Shown: positions 18,650 through 36,049 of the stretch, in pieces
Position numbering within the stretch: position 1 is the stretch's first letter
Layout of the letters: each line of letters begins with the position of its first letter
Assembly: GCF_048771995.1 (NCBI RefSeq)
Contig: NC_133059.1
Span: 3,895,001 to 3,959,000, forward strand
Source of the DNA: Taeniopygia guttata
Lineage: Eukaryota > Chordata > Aves > Passeriformes > Estrildidae
Length of the DNA: 64,000 bases
Direction of reading: 5' to 3'
Translations under genes and position numbers: made by a program
The notes under the pieces: model-generated
Database searches by the model: none
What the model was told of the DNA's origin: nothing
The model's input: the letters and a program-made list of their open reading frames with translations, nothing else

Positions 18650-21600
18650 ATGGCGGCGGCGCTCGCGCGGCTGCGGCGCGCGCGTGAGTGGGGGAGGGGC
18701 GGCCCGGGGGGACCGGCCCGGACCGGTTCGGACCAGTTCGGACCGGTTCGGACCAGTTCGGACCGGTTCGGGCCGGTTCGGACCAGTTCGGACCCGTTCG
18801 GACCAGTTCGGACCGGTTCGGGCCCGGTTTGTCCCAGTTTGGCCCCGGTTTGGCCCCAGTTTGTCCTTGGTGTGTCCCGGGTTGGCCCCGTGGGTCCCAG
18901 TTTGGCCCAGTTTAGCCCAGTTTGGCCCAGTGGGTCCCAGTTTGGCCCAGTTTAGACCACTTTGGCCCAGTTCAGACCAGTTTGGCCCAGTGGGTCCCAG
19001 TTTGTTCTCGGTTCGTCCCCAGGTTCCCCCAGTGGGTCCCAGTTTGGCCCCGGTGTGTCGCTGCTCTGTCCCCAGTTTGTCCCAGTTTGGCCCCCGTGGG
19101 TCCCAGTTTGGCCCAGTTTGCCCTCGGTTCATCCCCACTTTGTCCCCAGTCTGAGCCAGTTCGGACCAGTTTGTCCCAGTTTGTCCCAGTGGGGCCCAAT
19201 TCCCCCAGTGGGGCCCAGTTTGGCCCAGTTTAGACCAGTTTGTCCCAGTGGGGCCCAGTTTGGCCAGGTCTGTCCCAGTTTCCCCCAGTTTGTCCCACTG
19301 GGTCCCAGTTTGTTCCCAGTTTGTTCCCAGTTTATCCCAGTTTCTCCCCAGTTTGTCCCAGTTTGTTCCCAGTTTGGCCCAGTCCATCCCATTCCCATCC
19401 CATCATTCCCAGTCCATTCCAGTCCATCCCAGTCTGTCCCAGTCCAACCCAGTCCCTCCCAGTCCATCCCAGTTTGATCCCAGTCCCCCCCAGTTTAATC
19501 CCAGTCTATCCCAGTCCCTCCCAGTCTGTCCCAGTTTGATCCCAGTCCATCCCAGTCTCTCCCATTCCCCTCCCAGTCCATCCCAGTTTGATCCCAGTTT
19601 GATCCCAGTCCCTCCCAGTCCCTCCCAGTCTGTCCCAGTCCATCCCAGTCCCTCCCAGTTTGATTCCAGTCCCTCCCAGTCCATCCCAGTCCATCCCATT
19701 CCAATCCCAGTCCCTCCCAGTCCCTCCCAGTCCATCCCAGTCTGTCCCAGTTCATCCCAGTCCCTCCCAGTTTGATCCCAGTTTGATCCCATTCCCCTCC
19801 CATTCCCCTCCCAGTCCATCCCAGTCCCTCCCAGTGTGATCCCAGTCCATCCCAGTTTGATCCCAGTTTGATCCCAGTCCATCCCAGTCTCTCCCATTCC
19901 CCCCAGTCCGTCCCAGTTGGCCGCGGGTGTCCCGGTTGGGCTCGATGACGTCACCGATGACGTCAGCAGCCGTGCAGGAGCTGCAGTCGCTGCGGCTGCT
20001 GCAGGAACGGCCGCGGGTGCTGCACCTGCAGCTGCACCGGCCCGGCAAGCGCAACGCGCTGGACCTGCGCTGCTGGCGGTACTGGGAGCACTGGGAGCAC
20101 TGGGAGGGACTGGGATGGGAATGGGAGGGGAATGGGATGGACTGGGAGGGACTGGGAGGGACTGGGATCACACTGGGAGGGACTGGGATCAAACTGGGAT
20201 CAAACTGGGATGGACTGGGATCAAACTGGGATCAAACTGGGAGGGACTGGGATCAAACTGGGAGGGACTGGGATCAAACTGGGATCAAACTGGGATGGAC
20301 TGGGATCAAACTGGGATCAAACTGGGAGGGACTGGGATCAAACTGGGAGGGACTGGGATCAAACTGGGATCAAACTGGGAGGGACTGGGATCAAACTGGG
20401 AGGGACTGGGAGGGACTGGGATGGGAATGGGATCAAACTGGGATCAAACTGGGGGGGACTGGGAGGGACTGGGATGGAGATGGGAGAGACTGGGAGGGAC
20501 TGGGATAAACTGGGAGGGACTGGGATAAACTGGGAGGGACTGGGATATACTGGGAGGGACTGGGATATACTGGGAGGGACTGGGATAAACTGGGAGGGAC
20601 TGGGAGCACTGGGAGGGAACTGGGAGGGGATTGGGGGGGACTGGGATCAAACTGGGAGGGACTGGGATCACACTGGGGGCGACTGGGAGCACTGGGAGGG
20701 TCTGGCAGGGAACTGGGGGGGACTGGGAGGGACTGGGATGGACTGGGATGGACTGGGATCAAATTGGGAGGGACTGGGTTGGACTGGGACAGACTGGGAT
20801 GGGAATGGGATGGACTGGGATTAAACTGGGGGGGACTGGGATGGGACTGGGGAGCTGTACTGGTGCTCCCTAATGCTCCATACTGGTCCATACTGGTCCG
20901 TACTGGTCCGTACTGGTCCATACTGGTGCTAACCAGTCCGTACCGGTCCGTACTGGTTTATACTGGTCCGTACTGGTCCATACTGGTCCGTACTGGTCCG
21001 TACTGGTTTATACTGGTCCGTACTGGTCCGTACTGGTCCGTACTGGTCCATACTGGTCCGTACTGGCAGGGAGCTGGTGCAGGTGTTCCGGGACATCGCT
21101 CAGGACCCCGAGTGCCGCGCTGTGGTTGTCTCTGGGGCCGGCGCAGCCTTCACCGCCGGTGGGGCTGAACCCCAAAACCTGCGGGACCCCAAATTCTGCT
21201 GGGACCCCAAATTTACACCTGGGACCCCAAATTCCTGCTGGGACCCCAAAATTTACACCTGGGACCCCAAATTTACACCTGGGACCCCAAAATTTACACC
21301 TGGGACCCCAAATTTACACCTGGGACCCCAAAACTTACACCTGGGACCCCAAAATTTACACCTGGGACCCCAAATTTACACCTGGCACCCCAAAACTTAC
21401 ACCTGGGACCCCAAATTTACACCTGGCACCCCAAAACTTACACCTGGGACCCCAAATTTACACCTGGCACCCCAAATCCCTCCTGGGACCCCAAATTCCT
21501 CTGGGACCCCAAATTTACACCTGGGACCCCAAAATTCCTGCTGGGACCCCAAAATTCCCCCCTGGGATCCTGAAATTCCCTCCTGGGACCCCAAATTCCC

Positions 21601-24600
21601 TCCTGGGACCCCAAGATTCCCCCCTGGAGCCCCAAAATTCCCTTCTGGAACCCGGAATTACCTCTCAAATCCCAAAATTCCCTTCTGGACCCCCAAAATT
21701 CCCTCTCAAATCCCAAAAATTCCCTCCCAAACCCCAAAAATTCCCTCCCAAACCCCAAAAATTCCCTCTCCCATCCCCAGCCTCCCCCGGGGGGTCCCCG
21801 AACCCCCCTGTGACCCCCCAAAAACCCAAAATCCCCCCCAACCCGCAGGCATCGACCTGGCGGAGCTGGGCTCGCTGCTGGCGGCGCTGCCGGCGCAGGA
21901 CGCGGCGCGTCGGGCCTGGGCCCTGCGGCGCCACATCCTGGAATTCCAGGAGAGCTTCTCGGCCATGGAGCGGGTGGGCACGGACCCCGGCACCCCAAAA
22001 CCGGGGTGGGGTCCCAAAAACCCGGGCTGGGGTCACAAAAACCGGCCTGAGCCCCTAAAATCCATCCTGACACCATAAAATCCATCCAGACCCCACAAAA
22101 CCCAGCCTGACCCCACAAAACCCACCCTGACCCCACAAAACCCGGCCTGAGCCCCTAAAACCTGCCCTGAGCCCCTAAAACCCAGCCTGACCCCCTAAAA
22201 TCAACCCTGACCCCACAAAACCCGGCCTGACCCCCTAAAACCCTCCTGACCCCACAAAACCCGGCCTGAGCCCCTAAAATCCAGCCTGACCCCACAAAAT
22301 CTGCCCTGAGCCCCTAAAACCTGCCATGGTTCCCTAAATCCCGGCCTGACCCCACAAATACCCCCTGACCCCCCCAAAACCCTCCTGACCCCACAAAACC
22401 TGACCCCACAAACCCACTGTGACCCCCAAAACCCCCCTGACACCCCCAAAATCCTGCAGTGCCCCAAACCCACCCTGACCCCACAAACCCCCCTGACCCC
22501 CAAAACCTGACCCCACAAAACCCCCCTGACCCCCCAAAATCCACTCTGACCCCCCAAAACCCCACAGTGCCCCAAATCCCCCCCCGACCCCCCAAAATCT
22601 GCTCTGACCCCCCAAAACCTGACCCCACAAACCCCCCCCGACCCCCCAAAATCCGCTCTGACCCCCCAAAACCCCGCAGTGCCCCAAACCCGTGATCGCC
22701 GCCGTGCACGGGCCCTGCATCGGAGCGGGTGAGGGGCGGGGGTGGGATTTGGGGTTTGGGGTTTGGGATTTGGGGTTTGGGGTTTGGGGTTTGGGGTTTG
22801 GGGTTTGGGGTTTGGGGTTTGGGATTTGGGATTTGGGGTTTGGGGTTTGGGATTTGGGGGGTTTGGGGTTTGGGGTTTGGGGTTTGGGATTTGGGATTTG
22901 GGATTTGGGATTTGGGGTTTGGGATTTGGGGTTTGGGGTTTGGGATTTGGGGTTTGGGATTTGGGGTTTGGGGTTTGGGGTTTGGGATTTGGGATTTGGG
23001 GTTTGGGGTTTGGGTTTGGGGTTTGGGGTTTGGGGTTTGGGGTTTGGGGTTTGGGATTTGGGATTTGGGGTTTGGGATTTGGGGTTTGGGGTTTGGGGTT
23101 TGGGATTTGGGGTTTGGGGTTTGGGGTTTGGGGGTTGGGGTTTGGGGTTTGGGATTTTGGGTTTGGGGTTTGGGGTTTGGGATTTGGGGTTTGGGATTTG
23201 GGGTTTGGGGTTTGGGGGTTGGGATTTGGGGTAAAGAGGAGGATGAGGAGGATGAAGACCAGGAGGATGAGGATGATGACGATGAAGGCTCCCTCCCCCC
23301 AGGCGTGGATCTGATCTCGGCCTGTGACATTCGCTTCTGCTCCCAGGACGCCTATTTCCAGGTCAAGGTGGGACACGGGGGGACCCCGGGACCCCCAAAT
23401 GTCCCCCCAGTGCCCCCCAGTGCCCTCCAGCGCCCCCCAGTGCCCCCCCAGTGCCCCCCCAGTGTCCCCCAGTGCCCCCCAGTATCCCCCAGTGCCCCCC
23501 AGTGTCCCCCCAGTGCCCCCCAGTGTCCCCCAGTGCCCCCCAGTATCCCCCAGTGCCCCCCAGTGCCCCCCCAGTGTCCCCCAGTGCCCCCCAGTATCCC
23601 CCAGTGCCCCCCCAGTATCCCCCAGTGTCCCCCATTGTCCCCCCAGTGCCCCCCAGTGCCCCCCAGCGCCCCCCAGTGTCCCCCCAGTGCCCCCCCAGTG
23701 TCCCCCAGTGCCCCCCCAGTGCCCCCCAGTATCCCCCAGTGCCCCCCCAGTATCCCCCAGTGTCCCCCAGTGTCCCCCAGTGTCCCCCAGTATCCCCCAG
23801 TGTCCCCCCAGTATCCCCCAGTGCCCCCCCAGTGTCCCCCAGTGTCCCCCAGTGTCCCCCAGTATCCCCCAGTGTCCCCCAGTGTCCCCCAGTATCCCCC
23901 AGTGTCCCCCAGTGCCCCCCCAGTGCCCCCCAGCGCCCCCCAGTGCCCCCCCAGTGCCCCCCCAGTATCCCCCAGTGTCCCCCAGTATCCCCCAGTGTCC
24001 CCCCAGTGTCCCCAATGTCCCCTCAGGAGGTGGACATGGGGCTGGCGGCCGACGTGGGGACCCTTCAGCGCCTCCCCAAAATCGTGGGGAGCCAGAGGTG
24101 GGTGAGGGGCACCCCCGGTGTCCCCAAATGTCCCCAAATGTCCCAAATATCCTCAGTGTCCCCAAATGTCCCCAATGTCCGTCCAATGTCCCCAAACCCC
24201 CCGATGTCCCCAATACCCCCCAATCCCCCCAATGTCCCAAATGTCCCCCCAATGTCCCCCAATCCCCCCAATCCCCCCGAATGCCCCCAATGTCCCCAAT
24301 GTCCCCAATGCCCCCAATGTCCCCAAACCTCCCAATGTCCCCAATGTCCCCCAATCCCCCCAAATGTCCCAAATCCCCCCCAAATGTCCCCAAATGTCCC
24401 CAAATGTCCCCAGTGTCCCCAATGTCCCCAATATCCCCAATTCCCCCAATGTCCCCAATGTCCCCAATGTCCCCAATGTCCCCAATCCCCCCAAATGTCC
24501 CCAATGTCCCCAATGTCCCCAATGTCCCCGAATGCCCCCAATCCCCCCAATCCCCCCCAATGTCCCCAATGTCCCCAATGTCCCCAATGTCCCCAATGTC

Positions 24601-26927
24601 CCAAATCCCCACAAACCTCCCAATGTCCCCACTGTCCCCAATGTCCCCCAATCCCCCCAATGTCCCCAATGTCCCCAGTGTCCCCAATCCCCCCAATGTC
24701 CCCGCTGTCCCCTGTCCCAGCCTGGTGAATGAATTGGCTTTCACCGCCCGTGTCATGAGGGCGCCCGAGGCGCTGAGCTGCGGCCTGGTCAGGTGGGCTG
24801 GGGGATTTTGGGTGAATTTGGGGGATTTTGGGGGATTTTGGGGGATTTGGGGGGGATTTTAAAGGATTTTAAGGGATTTTGGGGTGGATTTTTGGGGTAA
24901 TTTTGGGGGGGATCTTGGGGGTTCTGGGGGGATTTTGGGAGACTCTGGGAGGATTTTGGGGTGGACTTTGTGGATTTTTAGGGGGATTTTTGGGTGAATT
25001 TTGGGGGATTTTGGGTAAAATTCTGTGGCATTTTGGGGGGATTTTGGGGTGGACTTTGGTGGATTTTTGGGTGAAATTTTGGGGCATTTGTGGGGATTGT
25101 GGAGGGATTTTGGGGTGAACTTTGGGTGGATTTTTGGGGTAGTTTTTGGGGGTATATTGGGGGTTTTGGGGGGGATTTTGGGGTGGACTTTGTGTGGATT
25201 TTTGGGGGGATTTTTGGGGGGATTTTGGAGGGATTCTGGGGGGATTTTGGGGTGGACTTTGTGTGGATTTTTGGGTAAATTTTTGGGGGGATTTTGGAGG
25301 GATTCTGGGGGGATTTTGGGGTGGACTTTGGGTGGATTTAGGCTGAATTTTGGGTGCGTTTTGAGTGAATTTTGGAGTGGATTTTGGGGGTACTTCGGGT
25401 GAATTTGGAGTGAATTTTTGGGATGTATTTTGGGCTGTATTTTGGGTGTAATTTGGGTGTATTTTGGCTGTATTTGGGGTTTATTTTAGGGTGTCTTTGG
25501 GTGTATTCTGCCTGTGTTTGGGGCGTATTTTGGGTGTACTTTAGTTGTATTTTGGGTGCGTTTCAGGGTGTATTTTGGGTGTATTCTGCCTGTATTTGGG
25601 GTGCATTTTGGGCATATTTTTGGGTGTATTTTGGATGTATTTGGGATGTATCTGGGTGTATTCTGGCTGTATTTGGGGTGCGTTTCGGGGTGTATTGGGG
25701 TGCATTTCAGGGTGTATTTTGGGTGTAATTTGGGTGTATTCTGGCTGTGTTTGAAGGGCATTTTGGGGCGTATCTGGGGTTTATTTCGGGGTGTATTTAT
25801 GTGTATTTGGGCTGTATTTGGGGTGTGTTTCGGGGTGTATCTGGGTGTATTCTGGCTGTGTTTGGGGTGCGTTTCGGGATGTATTTTGGGTGTATTCTGG
25901 CTGAGTTTGGGGTGGTTTTGGGCGCATTGTTCCTGTGTTTGGGGTGTGTTTCGGGGTGTATTTTGGGTGTATTCTGGTTGTGTTTGGGGTGTGTTTCGGG
26001 GTGTATTTTGGGTGTATTCTGGCTGTGTTTGGGGTGTGTTTCGGGGTGTATTTTGGGTGTATTCTGGCTGAGTTTGGGGTGCCTTTGGGCACACTCTGGC
26101 TGTGTTTGGGGCACCTTTGGGCGCCTTTGGGTGCCTTTGGGGTGTATCTGGGTGTATCCCGGCTGTGTTTGGGGTGCCTTTGGGCGCCTTTGGGCACCCT
26201 TGGGCGCCCGGGGCTGACGCGGTGTCCCCAGCCGGGTGCTGCCGGACAAGGCGGCGCTGCTGGAGGTGGCGCTGGAGGTGGCCGAGGCCATCGCCGCCCG
26301 CAGCCCCGTGGCCGTGCAGGGCACCAAGGTCAACCTGCTGTACTCGCGGGACCGGCCCGTCAGCGAGGGGCTGCAGCACGTGGTGGGTGACACTGTCACC
26401 GTGTCACTGTGTCACTGTCACTGTGTCACTGTCACTGTGTCACTGTGTCACTGTGTCACTGTCACTGTGTCACTGTGTCACTGTCACTGTGTCCCTGTGT
26501 CACTGTGTCCCTGTGTCACTGTGTCACTGTGTCACTGTGTCACTGTCACTGTGTCACTGTCACTGTGCCACTGTCACTGTCGCTGTGTCACTGTGTCACT
26601 GTCACTGTCCCTGTGTCACTGTCCCCATATCCCTGCCCCTGTCCCTGTCCCCATGTCCCTGTCACTGTCACTGTCACTGTGTCCCTGTCCCTGTCCCCAT
26701 GTCACTGTGTCTCTGTCCCTGTCCCCATGTCCCTGTCGCTGTCCCCATGTCCCCATGTCACTGTGTCCCTGTCCCTGTCCCTGTCCCTGTCACTGTCCCC
26801 ATGTCCCTGTCGCTGTCCCCAGGCCACCTGGAACATGGCCATGCTGCAGACCGAGGACATCCCCAAGTCGGTGCAGGCGGCCCTGGACAAGAAGGGACCC
26901 GAGGACGTCCCCTTCGCCAAGCTCTGA
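18650..26927 (+). CDS. ECH1: ECH1, delta3,5-delta2,4-dienoyl-CoA isomerase
   Basis: Auxiliary beta-oxidation enzyme of the enoyl-CoA hydratase/isomerase (crotonase) family. It moves the double bonds of 3,5-dienoyl-CoA to 2,4-dienoyl-CoA in mitochondria and peroxisomes. Exons: 18650-18683, 19967-20078, 21070-21158, 21849-21973, 22680-22728, 23303-23367, 24027-24097, 24721-24792, 26232-26382, 26823-26927; 873 nt, 290 aa, all phases match (human about 328). The short basic N-terminus ([12 protein letters not shown]) fits a targeting peptide. The three catalytic acids of the rat enzyme (Asp176, Glu196, Asp204) correspond to D in GVDLIS and to E and the last D of [12 protein letters not shown]; all are present. 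The protein ends FAKL, so AKL is a PTS1-type peroxisomal signal. The first two exons are the least certain, since the N-terminus is short and exon 2 was placed by phase. Confidence 0.94.
18700..19370 (+). repeat. ECH1 intron 1, 5' arrays
   Basis: GACCAGTTCGGACCGGTTCG units (18716-18835) pass into CCCAGTTTGGCCCAGTTTGT units with about 10-14-nt periodicity. Confidence 0.85.
19380..19915 (+). repeat. ECH1 intron 1, C-rich arm of inverted repeat
   Basis: Units TCCCAGTCCCTCCCAGT, TCCCAGTTTGATCCCAGT and TCCCAGTCCATCCCAGT alternate. They are the reverse complement of the intron 2 array at 20085-20860. Exon 2 lies between the two arms. Confidence 0.88.
19946..19965 (+). promoter_or_regulatory. Two consensus CRE octamers at ECH1 exon 2 acceptor
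   Basis: TGACGTCA occurs at 19946-19953 and again at 19958-19965, four bases apart. The second overlaps the AG acceptor of exon 2. Two perfect palindromic CREs this close are unlikely by chance, but their position at a splice site makes a promoter role unproven. Confidence 0.5.
20085..20860 (+). repeat. ECH1 intron 2, G-rich arm of inverted repeat
   Basis: Units ACTGGGAGGGACTGGGATCA and ACTGGGATGGACTGGGATCA, largely in 8-12-nt steps. They are reverse complementary to the array at 19380-19915. Confidence 0.88.
20870..21069 (+). repeat. ECH1 intron 2, TACTGGTCCG array
   Basis: A 10-nt array (TACTGGTCCG / TACTGGTCCA, some TTTA variants) of about 17 units runs directly into the TACTGGCAG acceptor of exon 3. 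The acceptor itself looks like a modified unit. Confidence 0.88.
21159..22679 (+). repeat. ECH1 introns 3 and 4, C-rich arrays around exon 4
   Basis: Intron 3 (21159-21848) holds CCCAAATTTACACCTGGGAC units of about 20 nt, then CAAAATTCCCTCCTGGGACC variants. Intron 4 (21974-22679) holds CCTGACCCCACAAAACCC units of about 16-18 nt. Exon 4 (21849-21973) lies between and is not repetitive. Confidence 0.85.
22741..23232 (+). repeat. ECH1 intron 5, TTTGGGG/ATTTGGG telomere-like array
   Basis: About 490 bases of nearly pure 7-nt TTTGGGG units alternating with GATTTGG variants. It resembles ciliate-type G-rich telomere DNA and can form G-quadruplexes in DNA and in the sense RNA. It ends in a GATGAGGA purine stretch before the exon 6 acceptor. 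Confidence 0.9.
23390..24020 (+). repeat. ECH1 intron 6, CCCCCCAGTG array
   Basis: About 600 bases of 10-11-nt units CCCCCCAGTGC, CCCCCAGTATC and CCCCCAGTGTC. Each unit contains CCCCAG, a splice-acceptor-like string. The same family occurs in the MARK4 intron at 39855-40195. Confidence 0.9.
24110..24710 (+). repeat. ECH1 intron 7, AATGTCCCC array
   Basis: Nine-base AATGTCCCC units with AATCCCCCC variants, about 600 bases, ending at the exon 8 acceptor. The same unit recurs in MARK4 introns at 40185-40290 and 40660-40830. Confidence 0.9.
24793..26231 (+). repeat. ECH1 intron 8, two T/G-rich arrays
   Basis: 24793-25430 has GGGGGGATTTTGGGGTGGAC units. 25430-26210 has GGGTGTATTTTGGGTGTATT and CTGGCTGTGTTTGGGGTG units of about 30 nt in total. 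No gene is visible inside. Confidence 0.85.
26388..26822 (+). repeat. ECH1 intron 9, GTCACTGT array
   Basis: GTGTCACTGTCACT units grade into CCCTGTCCCCAT units. The array starts within ten bases of the exon 9 donor, whose GTGGGTGACACTGTC looks like the founding unit. Confidence 0.88.
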
Positions 26928-27107
26928 TGTCACCTCAGTGCCACCAACGTCCCCTTCGCCAAGCTCTGATGTCACCCCAGTGCCACCACTGCCACCTCGG
27001 TGCCACCAACGTCCCCTTCGCCAAGCTCTGATGTCACCTCAGTGCCACCAACATCCCCTTCGCCAAGCTCTGATGTCACCCCAGTGCCACCACTGCCACC
27101 TCGGTGT
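26928..27107 (+). repeat. ECH1 3' UTR copies of the stop-codon region
   Basis: Three further copies of the last ~20 coding bases plus stop (coding NVPFAKL or NIPFAKL then TGA) follow the true stop, with TGA at 26967, 27029 and 27071. The first and third steps are 42 bases, the middle one 62. Confidence 0.9.
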
Positions 27108-27112
27108 CCCCC

Positions 27113-27118
27113 AATAAA
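27113..27118 (+). terminator. ECH1: ECH1 polyadenylation signal
   Basis: AATAAA 186 bases after the ECH1 stop, followed by a TG-rich stretch. It is about 215 bases from the poly(A) signal of the convergent BCKDHA gene. Confidence 0.85.
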
Positions 27119-27332
27119 TTCTTTGTCCCCAAATCTCCTTGGCCTTGTCACTGAGGGGGGCCCCAAAGTGTCCCCAAGGTGCCACCAGGGCTCTGGGGTG
27201 TCCCCAAGGTGCCACCACAGTGTCCCCAAGGTGTCCCCATGGCGCCACCACAGCCCCAAAATCCTGAGGGATCCATCCCCAAAATCCCAGGATTTATTCC
27301 CAAAATAAAGGCTCTGACTCTCTGAAATTCCG

Positions 27333-27338
27333 TTTATT
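27333..27338 (-). terminator. BCKDHA: BCKDHA polyadenylation signal
   Basis: TTTATT on the plus strand, AATAAA in the BCKDHA sense. It sits about 850 bases after the BCKDHA stop. Confidence 0.75.
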
Positions 27339-28183
27339 GGGGGGATTTTTGGGCAGTTCCGGGGGGGGTTTTAGGGAATTCACGGAAATTCCAGGAATTT
27401 CTGGAATTGCCGGGGCGGGAAAGGCCCCCGGGGGTCTCCAGGTGGGATTTGGGGCAGATTTGGGAGAATTTGGGGCAGATTTGGGAGGCAGCACGGAATC
27501 TCAGGATTTTTCAGGGAATTCCCAGGATTTTTTAAGGCATTCCCAGGATTTTTTTAGGGAATTCCCGTGGTTTTTTAAGGCATTCCCAGGATTTTTTAGA
27601 GAATTCCTGGGACTTTTTAGGGAATTCCTGGGACTTTTTAGGGAATTCCTGGTCACTTCTGGACCTGCTGGAGCGGGCGGTGCCCCCGGGGGTCTCCAGG
27701 AGGGATTTGGGAACGGATTTAGGGTGAATTTGGGAATGGATTTAGGGTGAATTTGGGGCAGATTTGGGAACGGATTTAGGGTGAATTTAGGGTGAATTTG
27801 GGGCAGATTTAGAGTGAATTTGGGGCAGATTTGGGAACGGATTTAGGATGAATTCGGGGTGAATTTGGGGTGAATTCGGGGCAGATTTAGGGTGAATTTA
27901 GGGTGAATTTGGGGCGGATTTAGGGTGAATTTGGGGTGAATTTGGGGTGAATTTGGGGCGAATTCGGGGCGGATTTTGGCAGCAGCAGCAGCAGCAGTGG
28001 GTGCTGGGGCAATGCCGGATTTCCCGGGAATTCCCGTTTTTCGGGCTCACTTCTGGAAGTGCTGCAGCGGGTGCTCGGGAATGCCGGATTTCCCGGGAAT
28101 TCCGGTTTTTCGGGATCACTTCTGGAAGTGCTGCAGCGGGTGCTGGGGAATGCCGATTTCCCGGGAATTCCCGTTTTTCGGGC
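27339..28183 (-). repeat. BCKDHA: BCKDHA 3' UTR with minisatellite and stop-region copies
   Basis: GGGTGAATTTGGGGCAGATT units fill 27720-27970. Two close copies of the CDS end (28044-28073 and 28114-28143, coding PLQHFQK and stop in the gene sense) and two more diverged ones (27653-27702 and about 27408-27445) flank it. Confidence 0.85.
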
Positions 28184-35075
<6,892 letters not shown>

Positions 35076-35160
35076 CTTGTCCGGCGGGGGCGTGGCCTCG
35101 CTCTGATTGGTCGAGCCGGGGGGGTGTGGAGGTTTAGCCACGCCTCCTAAACGGCCGCGT

Positions 35161-35360
35161 GGCCACGCCCACATCGCTGTATTTGCATATTCCGCGTTGG
35201 CCACGCCCCTTACATGACCATATAAGGGAACGGCGGATTGCCACGCCCCTTAAATTACCATAAAGCAATAAGGGATTGCCACGCCTACTAATTACCATAT
35301 AATGGGATTCTGGATTGCCACGCCCACAAATTACCATATAAGGGTGGTGGCCACGCCCCT
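35161..35360 (-). promoter_or_regulatory. Tandem CArG/CACGCCC array upstream of BCKDHA
   Basis: About five units of ~38 nt, each with ATTGCCACGCCCCTT or a variant followed by ATTACCATATAAGGG. CCATATAAGG at 35218-35227 and 35334-35343 fits the SRF CArG consensus CC(A/T)6GG exactly. Two further units are disrupted CArG-like sequences. An ATTTGCAT octamer is at 35181-35188. A CCAAT box (ATTGG on plus) at 35106-35110 is nearer the ATG. Direction of action and target gene are not shown by sequence. Confidence 0.6.
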
Positions 35361-35399
35361 TGAGTGACATTGGGGGGGGTCTCGTTCTGACCCGCCCCC

Positions 35400-35665
35400 A
35401 CCCCAAATCCCCTTCCCAAATTCTCCAAATTCCCCAAACCCACGCCCCAAAATTCCCCCCACCCCAAATCCCCCCACCCATAATCCCCCCTTCCCCCTCC
35501 CCAAATTCCCCCCAAATTCCCAAAATCTCCCCCCAAACCCTCCGTTCCCCTTCCTAAATTCCCCAAATCCCCCAAATCCCTCCCCCCAAATCCCCCCTTC
35601 CCCCTCCCCAAATCCCCCTCCCCAAATTCCCCAAAATCCCCCCCCAGACACTGACACGGGGAGGG
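35400..35665. repeat. C-rich intergenic spacer
   Basis: CCCCAAATTCCCCAAATCCCC-type low-complexity sequence between the BCKDHA upstream region and the MARK4 poly(A) site. No gene is seen. Confidence 0.7.
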
Positions 35666-35677
35666 GGGGTTCCGAGG

Positions 35678-35683
35678 TTTATT
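35678..35683 (-). terminator. MARK4: MARK4 polyadenylation signal
   Basis: TTTATT on plus, AATAAA in the MARK4 sense, with C-rich sequence beyond. It defines a 3' UTR of about 1.2 kb. Confidence 0.65.
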
Positions 35684-36049
35684 TTTGGGGGGGGGTCGGG
35701 GGGGTGGGGGGCACAGCTCGGGGCAGGAATAACTTAAAAATGGGGGAGGGGTCCTGGGGGGGAGGGGAGGGGTCCGGGGGGGCGGGGCCTATTTACAGAC
35801 TGTACACGGGAGGGGAGGGGGCTGCAGTTTGGGGGTGGGGGTCCCCAAAATCTTGGCACCGGACCCCCAAAGTGCCCCCCCCATCCCCCACCCCCCTATG
35901 GGGCCAGGGGGGTCCCAGCGCCGCTGGTCCCCAAATTTTGGGGGGTGTCGGGGGGATCCCGGGGCTGCTGAATCCTTGGGGGGCTCCTGGGGGGTCCCCC
36001 GGGCAGGTTTTGGGGGTCCCGGGGGGGTCCCAATGCAGTTTTGGGGGTC

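Noticed and set aside
22741-23232. Interstitial telomere or chromosome end
   Set aside because: Units are TTTGGGG and GATTTGG, not vertebrate TTAGGG, and the array is inside an ECH1 intron with exons on both sides.
22201-24756. 851-codon minus-strand open frame and other very long frames over ECH1 introns
   Set aside because: They translate tandem arrays ([18 protein letters not shown]) antisense to ECH1. Length comes from repeat units lacking stops, not from selection.
35161-35360. CRISPR-like repeat-spacer array
   Set aside because: Repeats are short, diverged and eukaryotic, with no cas genes; it is better read as tandem CArG/KLF boxes.
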